DNA from: Alopecurus myosuroides
Lineage: Eukaryota > Streptophyta > Magnoliopsida > Poales > Poaceae
Reading direction: 5' to 3'
Length of the DNA stretch: 64,000 nucleotides
Assembly: GCA_028641055.1 (NCBI GenBank)
Contig: CM054057.1
Span: 403,114,814-403,178,813, forward strand
Shown: in pieces, positions 46,895 through 57,817 of the stretch
Numbering within the stretch: the first letter of the stretch is position 1
How the letters are laid out: each line of letters starts with the position of its first letter
Program-made: the position numbers and the translations under genes
The notes under the pieces: model-generated
Databases searched by the model: none
Told to the model about the DNA's origin: nothing
The model's input: only the letters and a program-made list of their open reading frames with translations

Positions 46895-47467
46895 TGTCGA
46901 GACATCGTAGTAGTTTTCATAGACTGGGGTGCCATGAGACTACGGTAGAGACGTGGGGTAACGGTATAGCGTAGTAACACAGAACACGGGATTTACCCAG
47001 GTTCGGTACGTCGCGATAGTACGGCGTACCTACTCCTGCACTTCTCACTATGTGGGACTAAAGCCCGTATAATAAGGTTACAGTGTAAAGGAATAGATCT
47101 AGCTACTCGTCGAGGATGAACTTCCCGGCGAGTTGCGCAAGGCTTAAGCTAGAACCTAGAACCTTGTAACTAAAAGAACTTATGAAATCTATCTCCCGTC
47201 CGGCTTTATATAATAGCCGGATTAGGGCTTACAGAACCAGAAACCTAGAAGACTACGTTTAACTTGTAACTTGGAAAGTAAGGAATCTGTCTTCTCCTCC
47301 AACCCAGATCACGCGGGCCGTGATCCGGGTTCTTCTAGAATCCGGCTTCTGCGCGTCGGACTACTGGGCCGCCCAATGGACCTAAGCCCATTACCTTGCA
47401 GGCCACCCTGGTAGTCCAGCTCTTTTGTCTACCATCTTCTATACCCCTATTTGGTATATATCCGACA
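46895..47467 (-). repeat. Element G 5' LTR (573 bp)
   Basis: Partner of 35520-36092, with TATATAAA at 47212-47205 on the minus strand inside the inverted repeat TCCGGCT/AGCCGGA (47199-47221). It is followed on the right by the CCCCT duplication and the rest of the F LTR. Confidence 0.95.
47199..47221 (-). promoter_or_regulatory. Element G promoter: TATA box in the loop of a 7-bp palindrome
   Basis: TCCGGCT and AGCCGGA flank a nine-base loop, TTATATAAT, so the TATA box (TATATAAA, which takes two bases of one arm) lies at the centre of a perfect inverted repeat. The same structure is in the other LTR at 35824-35846. It is the likely start region for the full-length element RNA. Confidence 0.65.
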
Positions 47468-50400
47468 CCCCTACCCATATTGGGGTAAAGTGGCAGTACG
47501 ATAATGGTTGTCCAGCGAAGACTAGGTTATGTGTCTTTTGTAAACATTTCTCAAAAATTTCCCATCATGACATCCTTCCGGTAGACAGGGTCTCACCCTT
47601 CCTCCGGAGTTTTTCTTCCATAAGGTAATTGTTTACAAAAACACATTTTATGTAGTTCATTTAAGAACTCAAATTTTAAGTTGGTGAATGGTATGTATAT
47701 ACCATTTAGTGGCTAAGGGCTTGGCAATACCAAGTTGACTATTAATATGATTCCTTCTTCTAATAATATTAATAGTAGTAGTATTCACAACAAAAATAGT
47801 TTTGAGAGTATAGTTTTGTGAAAACTTCAGAAGTGAAAAGCATGCATGATAGATAATGATAAGTATTTATACAGCAAGCATTAGGATGGCTTGCCTTGGT
47901 ACAAGTGATGGTCCTGGTCCTGAAAGTAACAGGAGTTGCAATACCCCTCTTCAGCAAATCCTTCCTCCTCGTTTTCTAACGTCGTAAAAAGAAATAAAGG
48001 CACACTTTCAGAGCCAACCAAGACAAACAATGCTACAAGTGATACATACAGCAAGCAATTAAAATGTAACACTCAAGGTATTCAATTTTCCCGCAAGAAA
48101 ATTGGCATAAAAACTATAGTGGGAAAATCTTCTTTTTCCTAGTGTTTAGGTGTGGCCAAACTCAATGATTTTTAGTTAAGAGCCCTATGGACCAGTGGGG
48201 TAAAACTCATGTTACTAGACAGTAGGGTGTCACATAAAACACAATTTGATGTCAAAAAAAAACTTCCCCAATATTCTCTATGGCAAGTACAAATAATAAG
48301 CTAAAATGTGCAAGTGGTGAAAAAGGCTCATGGCAACAAGTCAAGCTCATTATCCACCATGATACAAAAATACCAGTGGGTGTTCCACTAGCATACTGCT
48401 CATATAGAGGTTAGTAAGCCTCTGGTCACATTTCTAAAAATTCTCAAAACAAACAAACTAGTCTCAAAAACTCCTACTCATACTAGTAGAAACTTGGGAA
48501 AAATACTAGACTAGTTTATACGTCACTTGTTAATTTTAGGCACAAGTGTGCAAACTAACAGAGGTAAAATACTCCTATAATCAGTACCAAAATGCTACTG
48601 GATCCTTCAAAACAAAATAATAAGTCTAGCTATTAACCAAGAAAAACTAGACTAAAAATGCTACACATGTGAGGAAAATTAAATCTAGGCACCCAAATGT
48701 CACTCAAACATTTTCTAATACTTAAGGGGAAAATTATCAGAGGTGAAAACACAAGGGTAACAATGCCACAAGGACATTTCATCCTCTGTTTTCAGCCACA
48801 AAGAATCATATTTTTCCCTAGTGGAAAACAAGACAAAAAGCATGCATGAATCATCTAGCATGAAATCTAGACCTTAAGCCATGCTATTTAAATCTATTCC
48901 AAACACAAGCACCAAGTAACCAGAGGTGCTGTAACCCAAAATAACAGTACCAAAATGGTACTGGTTCCTTGAAAAATTAATCTATCAATTAGGCCTAATA
49001 CATATCTAAAAATCTATTCAAAAACCTAGATAGAAATTAAGCTATGAGCAAGATCTATGCATGGAAAATAATTCTAAAAATTCTACCACTCAAACCATTC
49101 ATTCTAACATGTTCATATAACTTGTAAACATCATCACTACACTAGAAAACAACATTACAATCAAGAACACATCATGTGCACATCCCAACATGAACATATA
49201 AAACAAGATCTAGAAATAAAAATTAGGCAGAAAAGTACCAAAACTTGTTCTGTCTCCCTAATTTTTTCTATGGCTTCAAAAATTAAATCCTTCTAGGATG
49301 TGATAGTCCTTAACAATACAAAGCCTCTTCAATTGGTCCCACTCAAAAATAATGTCCCAAACTCCCCCTAAGAATCCTGGAATAGCTCACAGATGTTTCA
49401 CCAAAATGGATGGCATTTCCAAATGGTAACTCACCTTGGTTCAAACTAAACTTCTACGGGTAGGTATTTACAAGGTCTTTCCAAAACAGTTGAGTTTACT
49501 CAAAAAGGTTTTGTATTGTTGAAGTTCTATTCATTTCAATTTTAAGGGTACTGTCTGGCAAAATGGCTATAGAAAAATAACTAAAAGTCAAAACATTATT
49601 CTGCACAAGGGAGGTGGTTGTGATTTTGTATGGCTACATGTAAAAAAATTGGAAAAGCCAAATAAAATCGTTTGCTAACTTTCCTAGGCCAAAAGCTAAC
49701 AGGTATCTTTCTGCCAGAATAATTCAATTTTTAAAATTTAACAGGGACAAGCCCAGATGGGCCGAATTCGCTATGCACGGCCCAGATAGTGCCTAGACTA
49801 GCCCGGCTATGCGCGCGCGGGGGCAGGGGACGCGGGAAACGCCCGTTTAAGCGTGGCCGTCGATCCCGCGATCGACGGTTCGCTTCCTTTCTTCTTCCTC
49901 ACCCATCTCTCTCTCTCCCGGCGACAAACACCTCGCAGGCGTGCACGGTGCGGGCGGGGTGCTCACCTAGGGCAGATGTGGAGCGGCGCGTGGTGGCGGA
50001 GGGGTCGTGGGAGGCTGGTGGCGCGGTGGTGGCGGCGTTCGCTTCCTCGACGGCGTGTTCCTCTCCGCGGCGGCACGGCGGACACGGCGGCGATGGCGCG
50101 GGCCCTCCTGCAAGCAAACGGACCGCGGAGGATATCAGGGAGGTGGCCAGGGTCACGGGGAACTCGTGCGTGCAAGAATGACGAGCCCTCACTCACGGGG
50201 TTGTTCGTATTGCGTCGGTGGATCGTGCGGTGGCCGGCGGCGAAAATCTGCCCGTGCTCCTCGCACACGGCGAGGAACGGGTTGATTTCTCGTGGGTGGG
50301 GGAGTGGATGGTGGTGGCGTGCGGTGGCGAAACGGCACGGCCATTGGGGCTTTGTAGGCACGGGGCTCGTGTGGGTGCTCTCGGGTGCACATGTGTGCGT

Positions 50401-51487
50401 GTGTGTTGGCAAGAAGAGGGGTGGGGGGCCGTTTCCTCGTGTTCTCTCGAGCCAGGGGCGGTGCCAAGGGCACTAGTCACCACAGTGGGCTAGGAATAGA
50501 GAGGCATGTGGGGGTTTTGCTCATGCCACTTGCACACCCCCCCTCTACTCGAGCCCTAGTTTCCCTCCTCTTTCCTTCCTTGCTAAAAAATGCCTCGGGC
50601 CAACAAACGCATGGTGAGGCAGAGGAATCCTAGGTGAGTGACTAGGATCAAAAACCACCCAAAAAGATCAAGTATAGATCAAGAAAATCATCCCCCAAGT
50701 TCTGTTCAAAAACAGATTCAGAAAATTCAGAAAATTACATTAGTGCTAATTTCACTAAGTGTTGGAAAAACAGAGATTTGAAGCAAAAGTTTGCTTCTGT
50801 TTGAAAGGGCAATTGAACTTGGATTTTGAAAATTCAAGTTGGTAATTGTTCTATGTACATTCTAGTTTGAGAAAACAAGAATTACACAATAATTTGAGTT
50901 GGTTAACCTTCTGAAAACAACTGTCCAAAAGGCTATGTTTCTGTTTTCCAAAAAGAATTGGTTTTGCAATATTTTTATACTAGGAAAACAATCATGGATT
51001 AGATTGTTTTCCAAGTGCTAAATTTAAAACAGTGGCATTTAGTTGTATTACATAACATGGTCAACCATAATACAACAACAAAACAACAAATCAAATATGT
51101 TTACCTCCTGAAAACAAGTGTGGAAAACAGCTAGTTCTGTTGTTTTTCTGCTAAATGTTTAAATAGGAAATAAATTCCCAAAGCTATTTAAATCCAAACC
51201 AAAGTGTTTCCTTGGTCAAGGCATGACTAAATAATGCTATCATGAGTGAATCAAGCATTCCCCAAACTTTGAGAAGAAAATTCTTAGGGTTTCCAGTTGA
51301 AAAAACATCAGGCAGGAAATAATCAATCATCAGGGAAAATCCTCAAATGAGTGAAAAGAAACACACCACTTATATTGCATAGATAAACATGACTACAAAA
51401 CATGTTGTCCACTTAGTTGTCTTACAAAAGTCTTAAGATGCTTGCTAATATACTATTAAACAAGTGCTTAAAAACAGGGGTGTTACA
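47468..51487 (-). repeat. Element F 5' LTR, outer part (about 4015 bp plus the CCCCT duplication)
   Basis: Continues the F LTR after G and matches 24198-28220. It ends GGTGTTACA, followed by GTCGA and the rest of the E LTR. It contains the second copy of acidic exon 2 at 47895-47975. Confidence 0.92.
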
Positions 51488-52410
51488 GTCGAGCCTGACG
51501 GAGATGGTGACGATGGCAGCTGCGCGTTGGGTGGCGGAAGAGCTCGACGTCGTGCTCGCTGCGGTTCACCTCCGGCCGCGCCGCCTTCACCAAAACCGCA
51601 GCCCACACCTCCACGATTCCATTCCCGGTGAGATGGAGGGCCGAGGGTGCCCATGGTGGCCGCGCCATGACCTCAAAGCGGCGGCCATGGAGGCTCCTCC
51701 GAGAATTCAGAGAAACGAAAGAAATAGACAGAGGAGGGAGGGAGGAAGAAGAAGGTGGCGGCTAGGATGAGGAGAGGGGAGAGTTAGGGTTAGGGTTTGG
51801 GAAAGGAGGGGGAGAAGGGCTGCTATAAGGGAGGAGGGGAGCAGGTGGAGGGGACAGGTGGTGACAGCGACCTCCTGTCCTCTGTACGGACAGAGGTAGG
51901 GGAAAGGGGATGTGGGCTGCTCGGTTGGGGCTTGGTGGGCTGGGCCAATTGGATGGCCTGCCCTCCTTTCTTTGTTTTATTTTTTTATTTTCTGTTTACT
52001 TTTTTTTTGTAGGAAAGAATGAGAGAGAGAGGAAAAGAATAAAGTGTTAGGGTTCTATTCTTTATGAATTAATTTCTATTGATTTACAAAACAGCAAGTG
52101 CAAAGTATGTTATCATTAATTTCCAAAATTTGAAATGTCAATTTGATTTTAATTTGCTATTTGAATTTCGAATAGGGTTTCATAAAGGATGGTTTTTTTT
52201 TTAATTAACCAAGCAAAAAAATTAATTCCAAATCAATTTTTATTGAAAACAAGTTGAGTGTGAAACAAGAGTGCATTGTTTGAATTTTCTTAAGTTGGTT
52301 TGAAAGTTTTAATTGGTTTGAAAACAATTGCAAGGAATATGATGCATGATGCTATGTGATGCAAAAGAAAAACAACAAGCAATTCTAATTGGAAAACCCC
52401 GGGTGTTACA
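51488..52410 (-). repeat. Element E 3' LTR, inner part (918 bp plus the GTCGA duplication)
   Basis: Resumes the E LTR after F and matches 56140-57057. In element orientation it holds the LTR start TGTAACACCCGGGG (52410) and a TTATAGC motif near 51826 that could serve as TATA box. The short frames here cross the F/E junction and are artefacts. Confidence 0.9.
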
Positions 52411-52908
52411 GACGACACCACTAACAAGGGATTGCGCCCTCGCAATCCACCCCCTAACCCGGGAGGGAGAAGAAGTTCGACTAACGATTCTTCATGCTTC
52501 CAGTTGATCTCCTCGACACCACTAACAAGGGCTTCTCGACACCACTAACAAGAGATTCTTGCTCGGAGTGACGACGATGTTCTTCCACCAGGAATCTTCC
52601 GATGATCGAACCTATTAGGTTAAGGGCTCAGAAAACGTCCACCCACGTAGGATCCTAACACTTTGAAAGATAGACAAGGGGGGAGACTCCAAAACAAATA
52701 ATATGGGAGGGGAAATAGAATAGAGATAAGGAGAAAACAAGAATCCTATTGAGATGTTTCCAAAACAGGTTTTGCACAAATAGTTTTTGACACTCTAGAT
52801 ACAACAACCGTTAGCGAGGTTATCCTACAGGCTTTGCGGACCCGTTGCTTCGATAACCATTCGTATCGAAACAATATCGGGAATCGGAAACTTGGCTCTG
52901 ATACCATT
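52411..52908 (-). other. Element E internal region, 498 bp, non-coding
   Basis: Everything between the two E LTRs. There is no coding sequence. A short repeated unit with the core GACACCACTAACAAG occurs three times (52414, 52517 and 52537). A purine-rich stretch lies at 52670-52740, but there is no canonical polypurine tract against the 3' LTR, where GTTAGTGGTGTCGTC is found instead. A primer-binding site is present at the other end. Confidence 0.8.
52893..52906 (-). other. Element E primer-binding site (tRNA-iMet type)
   Basis: On the minus strand TGGTATCAGAGCCA starts two bases inside the 5' LTR. Its presence shows that E could still be primed for reverse transcription. Confidence 0.9.
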
Positions 52909-55900
52909 TGTGACGCCCCGAGATCGGGCACTATGCAGATTTCAGCATTCCCGCCAAAATCCACATAATAACCGATTCCAGGTTGCCACTTGTGATAACA
53001 TTACAACAGTTCACGAATAATCCACCACAACAACAGAGGAGGTATATACAAGACGACTCAAACGAGTCAAGGATACAACTGATACAATACAAAGATCCAA
53101 ATAACAGCGGAAGAAACAACATAGTGTCCGACTACGGACAAGATACAAATTGGACTAAGAGTCCTGAAGATAACTGATGGCGTCCAATCCCTGCCCAGGC
53201 CAAGCCGGAGGGATTCCCAAGCTAACGTCGTCAGACTTCAAACCTGTTGACTGCAATGTGGAATATGCAGCCACGAAATGGATTCATGGGTCAGTACGGT
53301 TAAGTACTGGCAAGTGGATAAACCATACTCACAAGATACCAGCGTAACCAATCATCACAAGATACAAATACTTTGGGTACAACGGAAAGAAAGGGATTAT
53401 TGTAAAGAAGCGGCAGCGGGCTGCACTAACTAACTACAGAGACTCGCTACAACATCCGGCTAAAAGAAAGGGATAAGATAGCGCGACAGAACCAGCTATA
53501 ACTACTCACCAAACAATACCCATCCAATGTTACCCCCTACTAAGGAAGCAACCCAAGGAAACTCACACGGTTGATTAAGGTGACATTCATGTTTATGGTG
53601 GAGGTAATCTATATTACTAGTCAAGTTATCATCGTTAAGTGTAAGTTGTCTGAGTACTTGTTAGCCAGCACTTTCACCAAGTCATCCATAACCGCGGACA
53701 ACACGGCTTCTCGAGAAGATTTAACCCTGCAGGGATGCACCAATTTGGCCGTACACGTAAGAATGACCCGCCAGGCGGGGAGCAAACCCACCAAGCGAGG
53801 CACTCAACACAACCCAACTCCTCTTCGCATCAAGCCCAAAGAACCCCGTGCAGTTGAGCGCCCGGCTAATCAAGCCCCACGAAGAAAAGTGGACCCTCAT
53901 AGCACTCTAAGAACGTGTCTCCCTAAATGCCGACTACAAAAGTTCCACCCTGGCGCCAAGGGTTCGCACCTGCATATGCATGCGGCAAATGGAAAACCCG
54001 AACTAAATGAGGCGATTTGGACGAGATGCGAATCGAATCAAAATTGAGGGGGGCGCCCATACTCGCTTCCCACATGCGGTTAGTGTGCTCATCATGGATC
54101 AATGGACAAGACCCTTTTCCTAATTAGGGTCGACACTAGCAGGCCTCAAAACCACGCCGGGCCTCCTGCCGGTGCCTTATCATCAAATTATTATTACCCA
54201 AAACATTAACATGTTGTTGATTGAATTGAAACCCAACTATCAAACTAAACAGGTGATCAGACGGACAACAAGACTGGAGCGCAAACAACACTAAGCATGC
54301 AACTACGACACGAGGGCCAACAAGGTAAACAAACAACAGTTAATAGGAAGTGGAAGGAAGGCTATATCATGGCTGCAAGGTAAACATATGATAGGATCGA
54401 GACACAAGCATCGAATCATAAGTCTAGCATAAGAACAACGGAAAGAATCGGTAACAAGTGATGAAAGGCAGCCATTTGGCAGCAAGTGAGTATGCTTGCC
54501 TGGAATCCAGCAAGTAGAGATACATCCGCAGAACTTGTCGTTGCTCACACCATCTCAACGTCCTATCCGCGAAGAAGCAACGAACTAGAAAAAACACCGG
54601 ATGCAACAATTACTACTACGGCAAAAGATCCAGCATGATCCTATTTTATATGCATTATAAGTTTAAGGATGCATCGATGATAAACTAGTTGACATAGTAA
54701 ACATATTTAAATGGGCCCATATGCAATTTGGATTGCATATGGAAAAGCCCATGAATTAATGTTGAATTAAATGATCTACAAATAACCATCATGTGAAAGT
54801 TGATTAGAATGATGCATGGGTGATGAAAACAATGAGAAAACAACATTAACTTCAATTTGATATGTTGCTTACCAAGTTTGGAAATTTATTTATTAAGTTA
54901 TGAAATTTGGCTTCTTAAATGAGTTACACAAACATTTATTGTTTTCACCCATTTTAATTGTTCAAAACAGATAACAAAATTTATATTTGGAAAGAACACA
55001 AAATTATAGATGGAATACATATTTCATTTGTTGAATTTGGATTTTAGATGAGCAAGTTATTAAATTGACAATTTTAAATGCATTAATTAAGAAATAGTTG
55101 TTTTCAGCAATTTAATTTATTCAAAATAGAAAACAAAGTTGATATTTGCAAAGTTCATGAAAAATGGGATGGAAAATATATTTTACATGTTGGAATTGGA
55201 TTTGAATTGCCCAAGATATGAATTTTGCAATTTAAAAGGTTTAATTAAAGCATTGAATTATTGCACCACTTTTAATTAGGGAAAACAGTAAACAAATTGC
55301 ATTGAAAAGGTTGAAAACATGTAGCAAATGTTTCACTGAACATTTTGAGCTATTAAACATAATTTTTGGGTTATTAATGAATTTATTATGCAATTTTTCA
55401 CAAGTAGTCTTATTCTTCCCTTTTTAGTAAACAGAGGGAAACATGTCCAAATTTAATTCAATTGTGACCAAATAAAATACCAATGTGTAGAGTTTGTTAA
55501 GAAAAAAATTTAGAGCCCAAGTTTGATCAAATTGGATGAACAGAACTAAAGTTATGAAATTCCAAAGTTTCCCATTTTTATTGCATTTTCAGTAATTAAT
55601 TATTTAGTGCAAAAATTATTACAGAAACACATTGCAATGTTGTTACTAATGGAAAGAGCACAAGATTTTGAATCCACAGAAACTTGAATCGTTGAATTTG
55701 GAGCAAAATTCAATTTGTTGTTGATTTTACAATTAAGGGTTCAGATCTGTTTTCTGGAATTCGAGAGAAAAAAGAAAAATGCTGAGAAAAAAGGGTGGCT
55801 TTTGCGCCCAAGGGGATTCGAACTCGGGCTGCTGGCTTGCACGCAAGGGTGCTAACCAGCTGGGCTAGTAATCCGTTTGTGAAAGGAAATAGAGGCGCGG

Positions 55901-57057
55901 GCTTTTGAGGTGGCATGTGCGGGTGGACGAAACTGATACGAGATGCAGTTAACTGCATCGATCGGAAAAGAGATGACGGCCGGCGACCTGCAGCGAGGAA
56001 TCCATGGCGCGGCGCGATGGCCGGCGATCAGAGCACGAGGGGAGGGGGCCTAGTCAGGGAGAAGGGTGCTCACCACGGGCAAGCGTCGAGGGAGTGCGCG
56101 GGGACGGATAGGAGAGCTCGAGGACGGGTTGGCGAGGTCGAGCCTGACGGAGATGGTGACGATGGCAGCTGCGCGTTGGGTGGCGGAAGGGCTCGACGGC
56201 GTGCTCGCTGCGGTTCACCGGCCGCGCCGCCTTCACCAAAACCGCAGCCCACACCTCCACGATTCCATTCCCGGCGAGATGGAGGGCCGAGGGTGCCCGT
56301 GGTGGCCGCGCCATGACCTCAAAGCGGCGGCCATGGAGGCTCCTCCGAGAATTCAGCGAAACGAAAGAAATAGACAGAGGAGGGAGGGAGGAAGAAGAAG
56401 GTGGCGGCTAGGAGGAGGAGAGGGGAGAGTTATGGTTAGGGTTTGGGAAAGGAGGGGGAGAAGGGCTGCTATAAGGGAGGAGGGGAGCAGGTGGAGGGGA
56501 CAGGTGGTGACAGCGACCTCCTGTCCTCTGTACGGACAGAGGTAGGGGAAAGGGGATGTGGGCTGCTCGGTTGGGGCTTGGTGGGCTGGGCCAATTGGAT
56601 GGCCTGCCCTCCTTTCTTTGTTTTATTTTTTTATTTTCTGTTTACATTTTTTTTCTGTAGGAAAGAATGAGAGAGAGAGGAAAAGAATAAAGTGTTAGGG
56701 TTCTATTCTTTATGAATTAATTTCTATTGGTTTACAAAACAGCAAGTGCAAAGTATGTTATCATTAATTTCCGAAATTTGAAATGTCAATTTGATTTTAA
56801 TTTGCTATTTGAATTTCGAATAGTGTTTCATAAAGGATGGTTTTTTTTTAATTAACCAAGCAAAAAAATTATTTCCAAATCAATTTTTATTGAAAACAAG
56901 TTGAGTGTGAAACAAGAGTGCATTGTTTGAATTTTCTTAAGTTGGTTTGAAAGTTTTAATTGGTTTGAAAACAATTGCAAGGCATATGATGCATGATGCT
57001 ATGTGATGCAAAAGAAAAACAACAAGCAATTCTAATTGGAAAACCCCGGGTGTTACA
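52909..57057 (-). repeat. Element E 5' LTR (4149 bp, uninterrupted)
   Basis: Begins TGTGACGCCCCGAG at 52909 and ends GGTGTTACA at 57057 on the plus strand, followed by ACTAG and the integrase of C. It contains the tRNA-like module at 55814-55867 and the hairpin at 54717-54742. Confidence 0.93.
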
Positions 57058-57806
57058 ACTAGACTATGGGTCTAGTTGGGATGATAATCTACCCTATGCA
57101 GAGTTTTCTTACAATAACAGCGAACAAACAAGTATTGAGATGGCACCGTTTGAAGCCTTGTATGAGAAAAAGTGTACTACATCATTGTTATGAGTGGTGT
57201 GGGGGAAAGGAGTTTCTTTGGACCTGACATTATTCAAGTGGCTGAAGAGAAGGTTAGATTAATTAAGGATAGATTGAAAGTTGCCCAGTCTAGACAAAAG
57301 AGCTATGCCGATAACAGACATAGGGAAGTCGCCTATGAGGTTGGTGATAGGACCTACCTTCGAGTATCACCACTTCGTGGAGTGAGAGTTATGGGATCAA
57401 AGGGAAATTAGCACCTAGATTCATTGGACCATTCAAGATTTTCTCTCGTAAAGAAGAAGTGGCATACGAGTTGGAGTTACCTGGAATTCTTTCAGCAGTC
57501 CACAATGTGTTTCATGTTAGTCAATTGAAGAAGCGTCACCCCGAGATGTTGGAAACTCCATTGAATGATACGATACCCCTGGAGGAAGTGCAACTAGAGA
57601 GTGGTCTGACATATGAGGAAAAACCCGTCAGGATATTGGAAACAGCAGAAAGGATAACTCGCACTAAGACCATAAAGTTCTGCAAAGTTCAGTGGAGTCA
57701 CCACACCGAAGAGGAATCCACATGGGAACAAGAATATGACCTTCGTGAAGACCACCCTCACCTATTTGCTAGCCTATCCGAAGCTCGAGGGAGAGCTTCA
57801 TCTTAA
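57058..57806 (+). pseudogene. Element C integrase C-terminus and chromodomain
   Basis: Rejoins the frame interrupted at 19819 (RACAL then DYGSSWDDNLPYAEFSYNN). A frameshift and stop near 57190 and a one-base shift near 57390 break the region between the core and the GPF motif (RFIGPFKIFSRK). The chromodomain follows (VRILETAERITR, VQWSHHTEEESTWEQEYDLRE) and the frame ends in TAA at 57804-57806, overlapping the polypurine tract. Confidence 0.9.
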
Positions 57807-57811
57807 GGGGG
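57805..57811 (+). other. Element C polypurine tract
   Basis: AAGGGGG right at the polyprotein stop and six bases before the LTR start TGCAACATCCC, a slightly mutated form of TGTAACATCCC. Confidence 0.7.
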
Positions 57812-57817
57812 TTAGTT

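Larger units (their letters stand above)
35520..47467 (-). mobile_element. Element G: complete, very young Tat-lineage element (11,948 bp)
   Basis: Two 573-bp LTRs (TGTCGGATAT to GTCTCGACA in element orientation), a primer-binding site, gag-protease, RT with two RNase H domains, integrase, and an opposite-strand gene, with the perfect duplication CCCCT (35515-35519 and 47468-47472). The LTRs read as identical base for base, so the insertion is very recent and the youngest in this nest. The element is the size and layout of grass Tat elements such as the RIRE2 and Grande types (named by recognition only). Confidence 0.95.
23052..51487 (-). mobile_element. Element F: near-complete Tekay element with 5.2-kb LTRs, hosting G
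   Basis: The ends are TGTAACACCCCTG at 51487 and GGGGCCTCTACA at 23052 in element orientation, with a perfect duplication GTCGA at 23047-23051 and 51488-51492. LTR lengths are 5169 bp (left) and 5164 bp (right, after removing G and one CCCCT). In element order it has the 5' LTR, an initiator-Met primer site, an extra ORF, gag, protease-RT-RNase H-integrase-chromodomain, a polypurine tract and the 3' LTR. It carries a few TAG stops and one frameshift, so it is dead but recent. Confidence 0.93.
19820..57057 (-). mobile_element. Element E: non-autonomous Tekay-type element with giant LTRs, hosting F and G
   Basis: The ends are TGTAACACCCGGGG at 57057 and GGGGCGTCACA at 19820 in element orientation, flanked by the perfect duplication ACTAG (19815-19819 and 57058-57062). 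With the F insert removed, the left LTR is 4150 bp and the right LTR 4149 bp. Only 498 bp lie between them and they hold no protein frame, so E must have been moved by enzymes of another element; A, whose LTR is related, is a candidate helper type. The LTR pair differs by about 1-2% by eye. Confidence 0.9.

Noticed and set aside
51417..51770. 117-codon frame on the plus strand
   Set aside because: It crosses the junction between the end of F and the E LTR, so it is a chimera created by insertion.
55814..55867. True tRNA gene
   Set aside because: The A and B boxes are suggestive, but the acceptor and T stems do not pair properly by eye, and it lies within an LTR. Reported only as tRNA-like.
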